Origin: Symsagittifera roscoffensis
Taxonomy: Eukaryota; Xenacoelomorpha; Acoela; Convolutidae
NCBI RefSeq assembly: GCF_963678635.1
Contig: NW_026970820.1
Location: forward strand, 434,001-498,000
DNA: 64,000 bases
Direction of reading: 5' to 3'
Positions within the stretch are counted from its first letter, which is position 1. The number at the start of each line of letters is the position of its first letter. Below, one piece after another: positions 11,098 through 24,642 of this stretch. Both the position numbers and the translations under genes were made by a program. The notes under the pieces are model-generated. The model did not search any database and was not told the origin of the DNA. It worked only from the letters and a program-made list of their open reading frames with translations.

Positions 11098-13306
11098 CAC
11101 CCTCAAGGTCACGTGACTTATTTTTGTTTTTCGTATTTTCTGAAACCAAAACAATAAGGTCATGCGTCCATATCATGGCCTCAAGCAAAGACGTCTGACT
11201 CTACGCATTCCCATTCGCAAGGCGCCCTTCGGGCGCAAATGCCAATGCTCAATTAATTTTGCTACGTGAAAAAATTTTTAAGGAAAAATTCTGATAAAAT
11301 TTAACTTAAACTACCACGAAAGAACGCAAAGATTTCAAAGTGTGAAACAATCAAGTTTTTGCTAATACCGGGCATGCAGTGAGACTGATTTTGGCAAAAA
11401 TAAAATGGAAAATGAAGGAAAAGGAAAGAAAAATTTGTTCAAAATAACGCAACATCAAAAACTTATTTGATTTCTGCTAATTTCAGAATTCCGATCAGGC
11501 TGATTTCAGATTTTAAGCATAGAGTTTACGGTTACGGCTGCTCCCTCTACAGGTCCCAGAGGGACCGAGTGAGCATCCTACCTCGATCCAGGATACCGGA
11601 TAGTTGTTTTAAATTTTTCACAAAATTGTATTTCACTAATGCTTGTTTGCAATTCCTCATGAGAAGCTGTATGAATTTTAAAAAAATTGATTTTATTAAT
11701 CAAGGCTTCCAAGAACAACTGATGTTAGGCGGTTACAAATGCGGTTGGTGAAAACTAGTAAGGGATAATGATGAGAAAAATTGTAAGTTTTCAAATGAAT
11801 TTAAAAAGATTTTTTTTCTTTTTTCTTTTGTAAATCGGGAGAAATGAATCAGTTTTTTTTTAAGTTTTCCTCGCACCACCCACTGTTCATAAGTAATGAA
11901 GATTCCTGTTCTAGCCGTTTATAAAACTTTGGCAGAAAAAACATCAGAATGATGTAAAGTGTATTAAAAAAAAGAAAAATTTAAAAATTATGTTTTAAAA
12001 AAAAAATATCAAAAACTTGTAATTTTCAAAATTGAAAAAAAGTGAAAATTAAAGGCATATTACAATTCAGCGTACCCAACTTAGTGGATCTAGCATTTTA
12101 AATTACTAAAAAATGTTGAAAATTGTAGATTTTATGAAGTTTTCATTTTGGCTATTTTTCCTTGTCGCCTCCACTTGAGGCACCTTTGAGCCAACTTGAG
12201 AAACTGGAACCTAAACAAGCTGCACAGATGGTCAAAATGAGCCATTTTCAGCGTGATAACACGCCTGGAAGAAAAAAAACTCCAGAAAAGAAAGAAAATT
12301 ATGAACTTTAACCTTTTTTCTTCTTCAAATGGCGATACTTAGAATAATTTTTCAGCTGAAAAGTTCAAAAAAAATCAAAAAATTCAAATTTTGAAAAAAT
12401 TTATAAAAAAATCTCATCAGTCTGTTTATTGGAGTCTTCGAGGTTTTGAGAGACCTCATCTGGCGGCTAACAACAAGTGGATCACTTATTTTAAAATTTT
12501 GAGAAAGGTCAAAAAAACATGTTTTTTCGATTTTTTTGACAGAATTTCGACAGCAATATCTTGGCTAAAAACAAGAATGAGGGCCTAAAATTAGTACAAA
12601 CAGTACTCCCACATAAGGTACATTAGGTTGGAAACAAAAAATTTACTCTGACTCAAAAATCGTTTTTTAACTTTATTTCTGAACAAGAAATTGAAAAGAA
12701 ATCAAAAACTTAAAAATTTTTTGAAAAAAATGATTGTTTTGAAAAAGTGCCAATTTTTAGCTGAAACTTTTCATTTTAGCTAATAAAGCCAGAGCAATGC
12801 CCTTTAAGCTCAAATAAATTAATTATGCAAATTCTTTTCAAGTTTTTTCGTTAAAGCCTTTTATTTTGAAAAAGTATTCAAAAATGGGTAAAAAAAAGTC
12901 AAAAAAATCAATTTTCTCCGATTCAAAAACCTCCACTACCATGATGATTAGTGCGTTAGATAGGACTGCTGAGATCAATTTAGACGTTTTTTCATAAGTA
13001 TATCGAAATTTTTACTTATTTTTGAGAATTAAGCAAAATAAAAACTTTTCCCAAATTGGGCAAAAAGCCCAAATTAGCCCAAACACCTGTTAAAAATTGT
13101 TGGGTCAAAAAATCACAAAAGGAAACCCCTATTCGTTTGACATTTTAGGGCCGCATGCAAAAAATTAGACCAATCTAACCTGACAATTTCGAGAATCAAC
13201 TTTTTTGTCAAAATTCTCTAAAGACCAATTTAGGGAGATTACTTGTACCGGTGGGGGCCCTACCCCACCTAAAAAATTTTTGAAATGCTGGAACGCGGCC
13301 ACCTAG
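11098..13306 (+). repeat. Unit 6: complete F2 satellite unit
   Basis: The head is of the CACCCTCAAGG type and is joined to a CAAAACAATAAGG segment. The H1 core is at 11222-11236, H2 at 11539-11575 and H3 at 13250-13269. Near 11270 the body reads GTGAAAAAATTTTTAAGG, the same as in units 25 and 27, about 38-42 kb away. Confidence 0.9.
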
Positions 13307-15523
13307 CACCCTCAAGGTCACGTGACTTATTTTTTTTTTTTGGTATTTTCTGAAACCAAAAGAGAGCGTGGTCATGCATCGACATCACATCATGTGCTCA
13401 AGCAAATACGTGGACTTCTACGCATTCCCATTCGCAGTGCGCCCTTCGGGCGCAAATGCCAATGCTCAATTAATTTCGCCAGGTGAAAATTTTTTAAAGA
13501 AAAATTCTGATAAATTTTAACTTAAACTACCATCAAAAAACGCAAAGATTTCAAATTGTGAAACAATCAAGTTTTTGCTAATACCGGGCATGCAGTGAGA
13601 CTGATTTTGGCAAAAATAAATTGAAAAATGAAGGAAATGGAAAGAAAAAAAATTGTTCAAAATAAGAACGCAACATCAAAAACTTATTTGATCTCCGCTA
13701 AGGTCATAATTCCGATCAGGCTGATTTCAGATTTTAAGCGTAGATTTTACGGTTACGGCTGCTCCCTCTACAGGTCCCAGAGGGACCGAGTGAGCATCCT
13801 ACCTCGATCCAGGTTAACGGATAGTTGTTCTTAATTTTTCACAAAATTTTTTTTCACTAATGCTTGTTTTCATTTCCTCATGAGAAGCTGTATTAATTTT
13901 TAAATATTGATTTTATTAATCAATGCTTCCAAGAACAACTGATGTTAGGCGGTTGCAAATGCGGTTGCTGAAAACTAGTAAGGGATAATGATGAGAAAAA
14001 TTGTAAGTTTTCAAATGAATTTAAAAACAGTTTTTTTCTTTTTTCTTTTGTAAATCGGAAGAAATGAATCAGTTTTTTTAAAAGTTTTCCTCGCACCAAC
14101 CACTGTTCTTAAGTAATGAAGATTCCTGTTCTAGCCGTTTATAACACTTTGGCAGAAAAAACATCAATATGATGTAAAATGTTTGAAAAAAGAGAAAAAT
14201 TTAAAAATTATGTTTTTTTTTAAAAATCAAAAATTTGTAATTTTCAAAATTGAAAAAAAGTGAAAATTAATTGCATATTACGATTCAGCGTACCCATTTT
14301 AGTGGGTATAGCATTTTGAATCACCAAAAAATGTTAAAAATTGTAGATTTTATGAAGTTTTCATTGTGGCTATTTTTCCTTGTCGCCTCCACTTAAGGCA
14401 CCTTTGAGCCAACTTGAGAAACTGGAACCTAAACAAGCTATACAGATAGTCTGAATGAGCCATTTTCAGCGTGATAACACGCCTGGAAGAAAAAAAACTG
14501 CAGAAAAGAAAGGAAATTTTGAACTTTAACCTTTTTTCTTCTTAAAATGGCGATACTTAGAATAATTTTTCAGCTGAAAAGTTCAAAAAAAATCAAAAAA
14601 TTCAAATTTTGAAAAAAATTTAAAAAAATCTCATCAGTCTGTTTATTGGAGTCTTCGAGGTTTTGGGAGACCTTATCTGGCGGCTAACAACAAGTGGATC
14701 ACTTATTTGAAATTTTTGAGAAAGGTCAAAAAAACCTGTTTTTACGATTTTTTAGACAGAATTCCGAAAGCAATATCTTGGCTGAAAACAAAAATGAGGG
14801 CCTAAAAATAGTACAAACAGTACTCCCACATAAAGTACATTAGGTTGGAAACAAGAAATTGACTCTGATTCAAAAATCGTTTTATAACTTTATTTCTGAA
14901 CAAAAAATTGTAAAAAAATCAAAAACTGAAAAATTTTTTGAAAAAAATGATTGTTTTGAAAAAGTGCCAATTTTCAGCTGAAACTTTTCATTTTAGCTAA
15001 AAAAGCCAGAGCAAGGCCCTTTAAGCTCAAATAAATTAATTAAGCAAAATATTTTCAAGTTTTTTCGTTAAAGGCTTTTATTTTGAAAAAGTATTCAAAA
15101 ATGGGTAAAAAAAAATCAAAAAAATCAATTTTCTCAGATTCAAAAACCTCCACCACCATGATGATTAGTTCGCTAGATAGGACTGCTGAAACCAATTTAG
15201 ACGTTTTTTCATAAGTATATCAAAATTTTTACTTATTTTTGAGAATTAAGCAAAATAAAAACTTTTCCCAAATTGGGCAAAAAGCCCAAATTAGCCCAAA
15301 CACCTGTTAAAAATTGTTGGGTCAAAAAATCACAAAAGGAAACCCCTATTCGTTTGACATTTTAGGGCCGCATGCAAAAAATTAGACCAATCTAACCTGA
15401 CAATTTCGAGAATCAACTTTTTTGTCAAAATTCTCTAAAGACCAATTTAGGGAGATTACTTGTATCGGTGGGGGCCCTACCCCACCTAAAAAATTTTTGA
15501 AATGCTGGAACGCGGCCACCTAG
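13307..15523 (+). repeat. Unit 7: complete F2 satellite unit
   Basis: The H1 core is at 13438-13454 (seven perfect pairs around TTC), H2 at 13760-13796 and H3 at 15467-15486. This is the last of the first run of five F2 units. Its end CGCGGCCACCTAG is followed directly by an F4a head. Confidence 0.9.
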
Positions 15524-15574
15524 AGGTTTTTGTGGCCCCGCTATATCAGTGACTTTAGACAAGCAGGTTCCGCC

Positions 15575-15600
15575 GGAGGGGGGGGGGGCTGGAGCGGGGT
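15575..15600 (+). repeat. G tract of F4a head
   Basis: A run of 11 G (15578-15588) lies inside a G-rich stretch ending GGAGCGGGG. The equivalent run in unit 24 is 12 G (47654-47665). In the other F4 units this site reads GGGGGCGGAGCAGGGG, so the tract expanded in one F4a lineage. It is quadruplex-prone and prone to slippage. Confidence 0.65.
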
Positions 15601-15616
15601 AACGCTAAACGCACTC

Positions 15617-15652
15617 GCAAAAAGGAGCACCCTCCGGGTGCTCTTTTTTTGC
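15617..15652. repeat. H1 inverted repeat, F4a type, with T run
   Basis: GAGCACCC and GGGTGCTC pair perfectly around TCC. A tract of A on the left pairs with a run of seven T on the right, and GC closes the base with one bulged T. A GC stem followed by T7 resembles an intrinsic terminator or a T-run polymerase III stop, but no promoter or gene is visible to go with it. Confidence 0.7.
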
Positions 15653-15836
15653 TCGAAAGTCTTGTGAAACGATTTGGAACTGTAAGTATTGGTAGCAGTT
15701 ACACATAAAACTTTCTGCATCTTTGTGCTCATAGTCACAAGTGGTTTTCGACAGCTTCTTTAAAACAAGTTTGACATGATCTATCTCTAAATTAGACAAA
15801 ATAAAGAGATTTTAGTTTTTTCAATGATTCTCGAAG

Positions 15837-15876
15837 AGGACTGTCTCAACGAAAACAAGTTTTCGGAAACAGTCCT
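15837..15876. repeat. H2 inverted repeat, F4a type
   Basis: The apex CGAAAA-CAAG-TTTTCG has 6 pairs. After a two-base bulge (AA), the outer arms AGGACTGTCTC and GAAACAGTCCT match in 10 of 11 positions. It recurs at 41457-41496, 44691-44730 and 47914-47953. Confidence 0.75.
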
Positions 15877-17067
15877 GGTGACTTAGTTTTGATCTCATTT
15901 TTGGGTCTATTGACCTCCATTTAGGATTAGTAGGCTAACGGAACCTATATTATGTCCTAAAAAGATTGAGTTTGTGTCAAAAAGTTGAAAAGCAAGAGAA
16001 AAAAAAAACATTTTAAAAATTTTAAAAATTTCAGAAATTTAAAAAATTGGAAAAGTTGTTCCAAAACTCTTGATTTTTTGTTTTGTCATAAAATAACAAA
16101 AAATTGACGTAAAATGAACTTTCAATAGTCTATTTTGACTAGTTTTCACGATTCAAGCACATTTTAACTTAATAACAACATTCAAAAACTCACTGGAAAA
16201 GTTGTTTTTCGGCAAACGCCCTTTTTGACCACACCTACGAAGTCCATAACTTTTTATCTAACAAATATAGAGGCTTCAGGTTTTTTGTATTGTATTAAGC
16301 ATCCTCGAGTCTACCTGTCGCGTGCTAAAATGAACAATTTTTCTCTTTAATTTATCCCGCCATTTCGAAATAGGGCGGTTTTTGGCAATTTTTTGTCCTT
16401 TTTAGTCAAAAAAGTCAAAATTACAGACATCTGTCAAAAAAACTGTTATCACATGATAAAGGCAGATGGCCTTTGCAAATCAAATAAGGTCCTGAGTGAG
16501 ACCATAATTGCCCTCTAATTGTCCGTGGGGGGAGGAAATCGAACATTTTCGTTTTTGGCGGGAAAATTTGAAATTTTTCAAAAAAACATTTACTCTGCAG
16601 ACAACGGCCTTAGACTAATGTTAGCAAGGCACGCATTTTTTGCCTTCATAACTAGGGTCGATTTCTGCCGGGAACATTGATTTTTCAAAAAAATGACCAA
16701 AATTTTTGTTGCAGTTTTTCAAAAAAATCAAATTTTTGACAAAAATCAAAATTCCAAACCCTACATATTTAAGCTCCCCAAACAGTCTACTTTAATCCAT
16801 TCCCCATCAATATACCCCATTTTCTCAACCAAAATTGATTTATTGATTCATTTTCAAGGAAAAACGTGATTTTTCAAATTTTTCACACCCAAAAGCGTCT
16901 GACACACCCCGAAGGACCACTTTTTTTCCCAACAGCCCCCATTTTTGTCAGTTTTGTACCAATAGGGGGTTGCATGCCAAAAGTTAGCCAATTCGTACCT
17001 GCCATTTTCTAGATCTCGTATAATTCTGAGCTTTTTAACAATAGGTTAACGTAAAGATTTACGAAAC

Positions 17068-17090
17068 GGCCAGGGACCCTACCCTCGGCC
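17068..17090. repeat. H3 terminal inverted repeat, long F4a type
   Basis: GGCC-A-GGG and CCC-TC-GGCC pair around ACCCTA, 37 bases before the end of CTAG. The position and loop match the other families, while the outer arm sequence is different. It recurs at 49146-49168. Confidence 0.75.
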
Positions 17091-17127
17091 TAAATGAACA
17101 GAGAAGCCCACGCGGACGCCCACCTAG

Positions 17128-19630
17128 AGGAAATTGTTTCGCCCCACCCACCCGACCTAAGCCTTTACCCACCCACCTGATCAGTCAGTGCGCCTTCACG
17201 TCTTCTTTTGAAAATTGATTCATTCCGTAGCTGGAATCGATTAATGGTATTGCCTAAGAAATAAAAGATTGACAGACACGACTGTTTGATAGAGACTTTT
17301 TCGGATCTTTTTTTCTAATACATTTTCAAAATTATATCCTGAAAATAATCATGCGCCTTCATCACATATGTCATCGAAGCAAATAGAGTATCGTGTTGGT
17401 TCCATAAATGTATCCCAGTATCCACAATGCTAAGAAGCAGGAAAACTAAAATACCTTTCTATTAAATTTGAGATTCAATGTCTCCTGAAGGAAAAGAAAA
17501 CGCTCTCCTAGGGTGCAAGTTTTCCGCAAAAACTGTATAAGCTGAAACATAACAGCACAACATATCGGCTGGTCTCTATTTCTCTGCTCTTTATTCGAGG
17601 TCCCGGATGCCCCTACCTGGGACCACAAGGGTCCCAGGGCGCATCCTATAGGGATTGAAGCATCAAACGTACAATCATGAAATGAGAAATTCTAATCACT
17701 TATTACAATTTTCCATATTTCATTTTGCTCAGCAATCAATAAACTGTTGTATTTTTAACTTGAAGAGCCTGTTATATTATCAAACAAAATTTTTCGATAA
17801 AAATTACATTTTTTTTAGTTTTTCAAACAAAATTTTCAAATTTGAAACAAAAGAAAACCCTGCATTTCTTTGCAGTATCTAAGTCAATGCACTGTAGCTA
17901 CACTAGTGAATGTAAAACATAGTTAAAAAAACGGACAACTGAATCTGGTTTTTTAAATTTAATGTTTTTTTGTTTGGCTTTTAAATAGGATCACGTCAAT
18001 TAATAATTGAAATTGAGCAAACAAGAATAAAACACTCTCAATTTTTGTTCAAAATTGACTAGAAAAATGATCAAACCACTCTATAGTGCCTATGGCAAGC
18101 TCAAAACATCCATCAAAAACCACTTTTGTTCACTTTTAAAATTGAATTTTTTTTCGACCAAAAAAAGTTAGAGATGAAATTGAAAAAAAACGAAAATTTA
18201 CCTAATTTGAAAAAATTGGTGTCAAATTGCCTTATCCATAGAAACACTTTCTATGAACCTATTCAGAAAGGTTTTGTTGAGCAATGCCGAAAAAATTACC
18301 CCTTTTGAGAAAAATTCAAAAAACACATTTTTGGTTAACTCAAAAAAGTAGAAAAAGTGGGAAAAGGGGTCTTCAAAATGAAACCATCCAAAAGTGCCAT
18401 TAACTAACTGCCATTTTTTTGTAAATTCAGACCCGCATACAAAAAATTACGAAGATCCTACGTGAAGTTTTCGAGAACAGATTAGTTTCTCCGGAATTTT
18501 GGTAGTACTAATTTCATTACTGTACTTATAATTAAAGTCAAATCAAAAAGTCGTAAAAACTTCAATTTTTAATCAATTTTGACAAATAAATGATCAAAAC
18601 CCACTAAATTGGCTATAGCAAGTTCGATTCTACCATCAGAAACCATTTTTTCCAATTTCTGAAAATTTTCATTTTTTAAAAAATAAATGTTGAGTCACAA
18701 ACGGGAAAAATCATACTTTTTCAAAAATTCAAAAAAAATTGATCCATTTAAACTAATTCATCAGGCAACACGTTAGGAACCTGTTCAGAATGGTTTCCAT
18801 GATCAAAGCAGCAAATGTCACCCATTTTGAGAAAAGTCGAAAAAACACCTTTTTAGTTAACTCAAAAAAGTGGAAAAAATGGAGAAAGGGGTCTTCAAAA
18901 CGAAACCATCCAAAAGTTGCATTAACTAACTGCCATTTTTTTGTGAATTCAGACCCGCATGCAAAAATTTACGAAAATCCTACGTGAAGTTTTTGAGAAC
19001 AGATTAGTTTCTCGGGAATTTTGGTAGTACTATTTTTATTACTATAATTATAATTAAAGTCAAAACTAAAAGTCGTAAAAACTACAATTTTTAATCAATT
19101 TTGACAAATTAATGATCAAAACGCACTAAATTGGCTATGGCAAGTTCGAATGTACCATCAGAAACCATTTTTTCCCATTTTTGAAAATTTTCATTTTTTT
19201 GAAATTAAATGTTGAGTCACAAACGGGAAAAAACAAATTTTTTCAAAAAGTCAAAAAAAATTGTTCCATTTAAACTTATCCATTAGGTCACACGTTGGGA
19301 ACTTGTTCAGAATGGTTTTCATGATCATAGCAGCAAAATTTACCCATTTTGAGAAAAGTCAAAAAAACACCTTTTTAGTTAACTCAAAAAAGTGGAAAAA
19401 GTGGGAAAAAGGGTCTTCAAAATGAAACCATCCAAAAGTGGCATTAACAAACTGCCATTATTTTCTAAATTCAGACCCGCATGCAAAAAATTAGGAAATT
19501 CTGACGTGCGGTTTTGCAGAAGTCGATAGTTTCTGGGCATTAGTAACAACGTAAAAAATTTTTTGCTTTTTGACCGGAAGGGGCCCCTACCCCTTCCTAA
19601 TTTCTTTTTGTGCTACACGCGACCATCTAG
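17128..19630 (+). repeat. Unit 9: complete F1 satellite unit
   Basis: The head AGGAAATTGTTTCGCCCC matches unit 2 closely. H1 is at 17213-17242, H2 at 17606-17645 and H3 at 19576-19597. Sub-repeat landmarks at 18255, 18777 and 19299 are 522 bases apart. The minus-strand frame 17446-17628 overlaps H2 and is a shadow of it. Confidence 0.92.
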
Positions 19631-22164
19631 AGGTTACTGTTTCGCCCCACCCACCCGACCTAAACCTTTACCCACCCACCTGATCAGTCAGGCCACTTCC
19701 ACGTCGTCTTTTTAAATTTGATTCATTCCGTAGCTGGAATCGATTAATGGTATTGCCTAAGAAATAGTAGTTTGACAGACACGACTGTTTGATAGAGAAT
19801 TTTTCGGATCACTTTTTCTAATAGATTTTCAAAATTATATCCGGAAAATTATCATGCGCCTTCATCACATATGTCATCGAAGCAAATAGAGTACCGTGTT
19901 GGTTCCATAAATTTATCCCAGTTTCCACAATGCTAAGAAGCAGGAAAACTAAAATACCTTTCTATTAAATTTGAGATTCAATGTCTCCTGAAAGAAAAGA
20001 AAACGCTCTCCTAGTGTGCAAGTTTTCCGCAAAAACTGTATAACCTGAAACGTGACAGCACAACATAGCGGCTGCTCTCTATTTCTCTGCTCTTTATTCG
20101 AGGTACCGGATGGCCCTAACTGGGACCACAAGGGTCCCAGGGCGCATCCTATAGGGATTGAAGCATCAAACGTACAATTCTTTTCTATTCTATCAAACGA
20201 ATCATACAAAAAGAGAATTTCTATTCACTTATTACAATTTTTCATATTTCATTTTGCTCAACAATCACTAAACTATTGTATTTTTAAGTTGAAGAGCCTG
20301 TTATATTATTGAACAACATTTTTTGATAAAATTTACATTTTTTTTTCGTTTTTCGAACAATATTTTCAATTTTGAACCTAAGGGATACACTGCATTTCTT
20401 CGCAGTAGCTACTACAGGTGCACTCTAGCTACACTAGTGAATGCAAAAAAATAGTAAAAAAAAAGGGACAACCGAATCTGGTTTCTTAAATTAGATGTTT
20501 TTTTATTCGGTTTTTAATTAGGATCACATCAAATAAAAATTGAAAGAGAGCAAAGACAAGAATAAAAAAACTTGCTATTTTCGTTTAAAATTGAAAATTA
20601 AAATGATCAAACCACAGTAAATTGCCTATGGCAAGCTAAAATTATCCATCAGAAACCACTTTTGTTCACTTTTCAAATTAAAATTTTTTGTCGTCCAAAA
20701 TTGACCAGAGTTAAAATTGAAAAAAATCTTATTTTCGTGAATTTCAAAATACTGGTGCTAATCTATAATATCCATAGAAACACACTCTATGAACCTAATT
20801 GGAAAGGTTTTGATGAGCAAAGCCGAAAAATTACCCATTTTGAGAAAAGTGCAAAAAACACCTTTTTGGTTAACTCAAAAAAGTGGAAAAAAGGGGGAAA
20901 GGGGTCTTCAAAACGAAACCATCCAAAAGTGGCATTAACTAACTGCCATTATTTTGTGAATTCAGACCCGCATGCAAAAATTTACGAAAATCCTACGTGA
21001 AGTTTTTCAGAACAGATTAGTTTCTCCGGATTTTTGGTAGTACTGATTTCTTTACTGTACTTATAATTAAAGTCAAATCAAAAAGTCGTAAAAACTACAA
21101 TTTTTAATCAATTTTGACAAATAAATGATCAAAACCCACTAAATTGGCTATGGCAAGTCCGAATCTACATTCAGAAACCATTTTTTCCCATTTCTGAAAA
21201 TTTTCATTTTTTAAAAAATAAATGTTGAGTCACAAACGGGAAAAATCATATTTTTTCAAAAAGTCAAAAATAATTCCTCCATTTAAACTAAATCATCAGG
21301 CCACACGTTAGGAACCTGTTCAGAATGGTTTCCATGATCAAAGCAGCAAAAGTCACCCATTTTGAGAAAAGTCGAAAAAACACCTTTTTAGTTAACTCAA
21401 AAAAGTGGAAAAGTGGGAGAAGGGGTCTTCAAAATGAAACCATCCAAAAGTGGCATTAACAAACTGCCATTATTTTCTAATTTTAGACCCGCATGCAAAA
21501 AATTACGAAAATCCTACGTGAAGTTTTTGAGAACATATTAGTTTCTCGGGAATTTTGGTAGTACTATTTTCATTACTATAATTATAAATAAAGTCAAAAC
21601 TAAAAGTCGTAAAAACTACAATTTTTAATCAATTTTGACAAATAAATGATCAAAACCCACTAAGTTGGCTATGGCAAGTTCGAATCTACCATCAGAAACC
21701 ATTTTTTCCCATTTCTGAAAAGTTTCGTTTTTTAAAAAATAAATGTTGAGTCACAAACGGGAAAAATCATATTTTTTCAAAAATTCAAAAAAAATTGTTC
21801 CATTTAAACTAATTCATCAGGCCACACGTTAGGAACCTGTTCAGAATGGTTTTCATGATCAAAGCAGCAAAAGTAACCCATTTTGAGAAAAGTTGAAAAA
21901 ACACCTTTTTAGTTAACTGAAAAAAGTGGAAAAAGTGGGAAAAAGGGTCTTCAAAATGAAACCATCCAAAAATGGCATTAACAAACTGCCATTATTTTCC
22001 AAATTCAGACCCGCATGCAAAAAATTAGGAAATTCTGACGTGCCGTTTAGCAGAACTCGATAGTTTCTAGGAATATGGACCAATGTAAAAAATTTATTGC
22101 CTTTTGACCGGAAGGGGCCCCTACCCCTTCCTAATCGCTTTTTGTGCTACACGCGACCATCTAG
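19631..22164 (+). repeat. Unit 10: complete F1 satellite unit
   Basis: The head AGGTTACTGTTTCGCCCC differs from unit 9 mainly in the bases just after CTAG. H1 is at 19716-19745 (weaker, one mismatch), H2 at 20109-20148 and H3 at 22110-22131. Sub-repeat landmarks at 20791, 21312 and 21833 are 521 bases apart. The 112-residue frame at 20662-21000 crosses two sub-repeat halves and is mostly K, F and N, so I do not call it a gene. Confidence 0.9.
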
Positions 22165-22290
22165 CCGGTCAGGTCTGCGTCCCACCCGCCCTCCGTGACT
22201 AATCTTGCTTCCGAGAAATATCATTTGTTTCACCTTTACCCCATCCCAGGTCAGTTACTCTTGAAAAAAGTCCTACTTGAAACGTTCGCA

Positions 22291-22322
22291 TTCACTTTGC
22301 CCCCTACGGGCGCAATGGTGAA
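22291..22322. repeat. H1 inverted repeat, F3 type
   Basis: The outer arms TTCAC and GTGAA pair perfectly. After a small internal loop, TGC-C-CCC pairs with GGG-C-GCA around TAC with one C-C mismatch. It is homologous in position and in the CGGGCGCAA right arm to the F2 H1, but the outer stem is built from different bases. It recurs at 24770-24801 and 27249-27280. Confidence 0.65.
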
Positions 22323-22644
22323 GCCCATTTTTTCTTCTCACTGAACTTCTTCTCCGAACAGTTCACATAAAACATTACTATGGTTTTATCTGAAATCTGC
22401 CGTGTCCAGCTGCGACTCCGACTTTTTTCACGTCACTGGTGTTCCAACAACAGGTCCACATGAGATTCCCATTCAGATACTGTCTCAATTTTGAAAATAC
22501 TGATTTGATTTTTTTTTTGCCATTTTTCGCAAAATAAACTAATTACTTCATTCGAATTTTAAAAAAAATACCGAAAAACACTTAAAGATAGCAAGACATT
22601 ATTGTGACTGTCGTCTATATCTGTTCTCTTTGTTGGAGGTCAAT

Positions 22645-22685
22645 GATGCTCCCTAAGTGGGACCACAAGGGTCCCAGGGAGCATC
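22645..22685. repeat. H2 inverted repeat, F3 type
   Basis: The apex TGGGACC-ACAAG-GGTCCCA has 7 pairs. After a four-base bulge (TAAG), GATGCTCCC and GGGAGCATC add 9 perfect pairs, 16 in total. The F1 version keeps the GATGC/GCATC ends and the apex but differs between them. It recurs at 25122-25162 and 27603-27643. Confidence 0.8.
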
Positions 22686-24642
22686 AGTAAAGGCTTTGGA
22701 TAGTATGCCATTTTTGATTATGATAAAATTTTTGGCCAATTGTGTTTTTTTGCAGTCCCTTATCCACTGCAAATGTAAAGACTAATTTTTGTTTGAAGTT
22801 TTAAAAAATAATAATAACCTTTTCATTTGTGATGACTCGTATCACTCATAAATCAATGGAAGACTCTGACTAACCTTCTCAAGCATGGAAATACATCAAA
22901 AAGAAAAAAAGATTCTGGTTATTTCAGACTGCTTTTTTTGTTAAATTTCAGATAGATTTTGAAAACTCTTTCTTCAAATTGTATGTCTGCCGAAAAAGAA
23001 CAAAAATTACAAACTGAAACCATTTTGGTTAAATTAAGGCTCTTCACCCACCAAACTGGAAATTGCGAAGCTGAAACGAACAATCGACAGCCCATTTTAT
23101 AAGTTTCGTTTTATTTTTTCAAAACATGTGTCATATATTTTCAAAAGCAATTTATTAAAGTTTCATTTTTTACCAGAAAAGTAAGTCCGAAAAAAAAACA
23201 GATTTTTAAATACTGTCAAAAAATAAAGTGGCAAGTAGTTTTACCAATGGAATCATAGTATATGATTAAGTTCAAAATAGTTTTCATTACCATTGACTAG
23301 ACGCTTACTCAATTTGAGAAATGTCGTTAATAACTTTTTTGGAAACATAAAAAACGGATAATGGAAAAGTTTTCTTCAAACTTATAGAAAAGAATTTTAT
23401 GAGAAAAACCATTACTAATATCACGTGTAAATTAGGAGAGTAGATTCAGGCCACATGCAAAATTTCAGCAGAAGCACTCAAGCAATTTTGAGAACGAAAC
23501 AATTGTTCCAGAAAATGACAAAGTAGTATATACACCAATTTTACCATAAATCGTCAAAATAAAAAAATCGCAAAAACTACAAATTTTATCCAATTTTGAC
23601 TTTTAAATACTCTATACCGACTAAATCAACTATGCTAAGCTCGAATCAATCATCAAAAACCATTTTTAATCGTTCTGAATTTTTCAAGTTTTTTTCTATC
23701 AAAAATTTGAGTCAGAAATGGGAAAAAGGTTTTTTTTTCAGAAAAACAAAAAAAGTTGTTCAAAATCAAATAAAAATCTAAGCCACTGTTTTTGAACCTG
23801 CTCAGAATGGTTCTGGTGACCGAAGCCGTAAAACGTACCCAATTCGAGGAAATTCGAAAAAACTCTTTTTTCAGCACTTTGAAAAAGTGGAAAAATGTAA
23901 AAAATAGTCTTCAAACAAATAGGATGAAAAAGTGATCAGTAAAAGCATCGATGCCGTGTCAAATGAGGATCGCATGCCAATTTTTGAAACAATCCATCGG
24001 GTTTTTTTTAAGAACGAAACCATTTTTTGACAATTTTAGTAGTAGTATTTACACTTATTAGTACCATATATGGTCAAAATTCAAAAATACAAAAAACTAC
24101 AATTTTTATCCGATTTTGACCTTCAAATACTCTATACCCACTAAATTGACTATCGGGAGCTCGAATCAACCATCAAAAACCACTTTTAAATACTTTCAAA
24201 ATTTTTTATTTTTTAAATCAAAATGTTGAGTCAGAAATAGGAAAAAACAATTTTTTTCAAAAAGTCAAAAAAAGTTGTCCCAATTGAATAAACTCACTAA
24301 GCCACACTCTATGAACCTGTTCAGAATGGTTTTCATGATCAAAACCGTAAAAAGTACCCAATTTGAGAAACTTCGAAAAATCACCTTTTAGTTAACTCAA
24401 AAAAGTGGAAAAATTGGGTAAAATGGGCTTCAAACCGATAGGATCGAAAAGTGACCTTAATAAGATATGATTGCCGTGTCAAATTAGGGCCGCATGCAAA
24501 AAATTAGCAAAATTCAACGAAACGTTTTTGAGAACTCGACAAATATGGTCATTTTGGTAAATGTATAATTTTAGAAATTTTTTGCCCGGAAGGGGCCCCT
24601 ACCCCTTCCTAATTGCTTTTTGTGCTACACGCGACCATCTAG

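Larger units (their letters stand above)
15524..17127 (+). repeat. Unit 8: complete F4a satellite unit
   Basis: The head is AGGTTTTTGTGGCCCCGC. H1 is at 15617-15652, H2 at 15837-15876 and H3 at 17068-17090. It is a close copy of unit 24 (47600-49205), about 32 kb away. The obvious differences are scattered point changes and the length of a G tract. Its flanks are F2 and F1, those of unit 24 are F4b and F2. Conserved blocks include CTAATTGTCCGTGGGGGGAGG. The short minus-strand frames near 15541-15799 follow the H1 hairpin and do not look like genes. Confidence 0.9.
22165..24642 (+). repeat. Unit 11: complete F3 satellite unit
   Basis: The head reads CCGGTCAGGTCTGCGTCCC. H1 is at 22291-22322, H2 at 22645-22685 and H3 at 24588-24609. 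Two clear sub-repeat landmarks lie at 23794 and 24313, 519 bases apart, with a more diverged period upstream. The last period, end block and H3 are of the F1 type, so F3 equals an F1-like 3' half with a different 5' half. Confidence 0.92.
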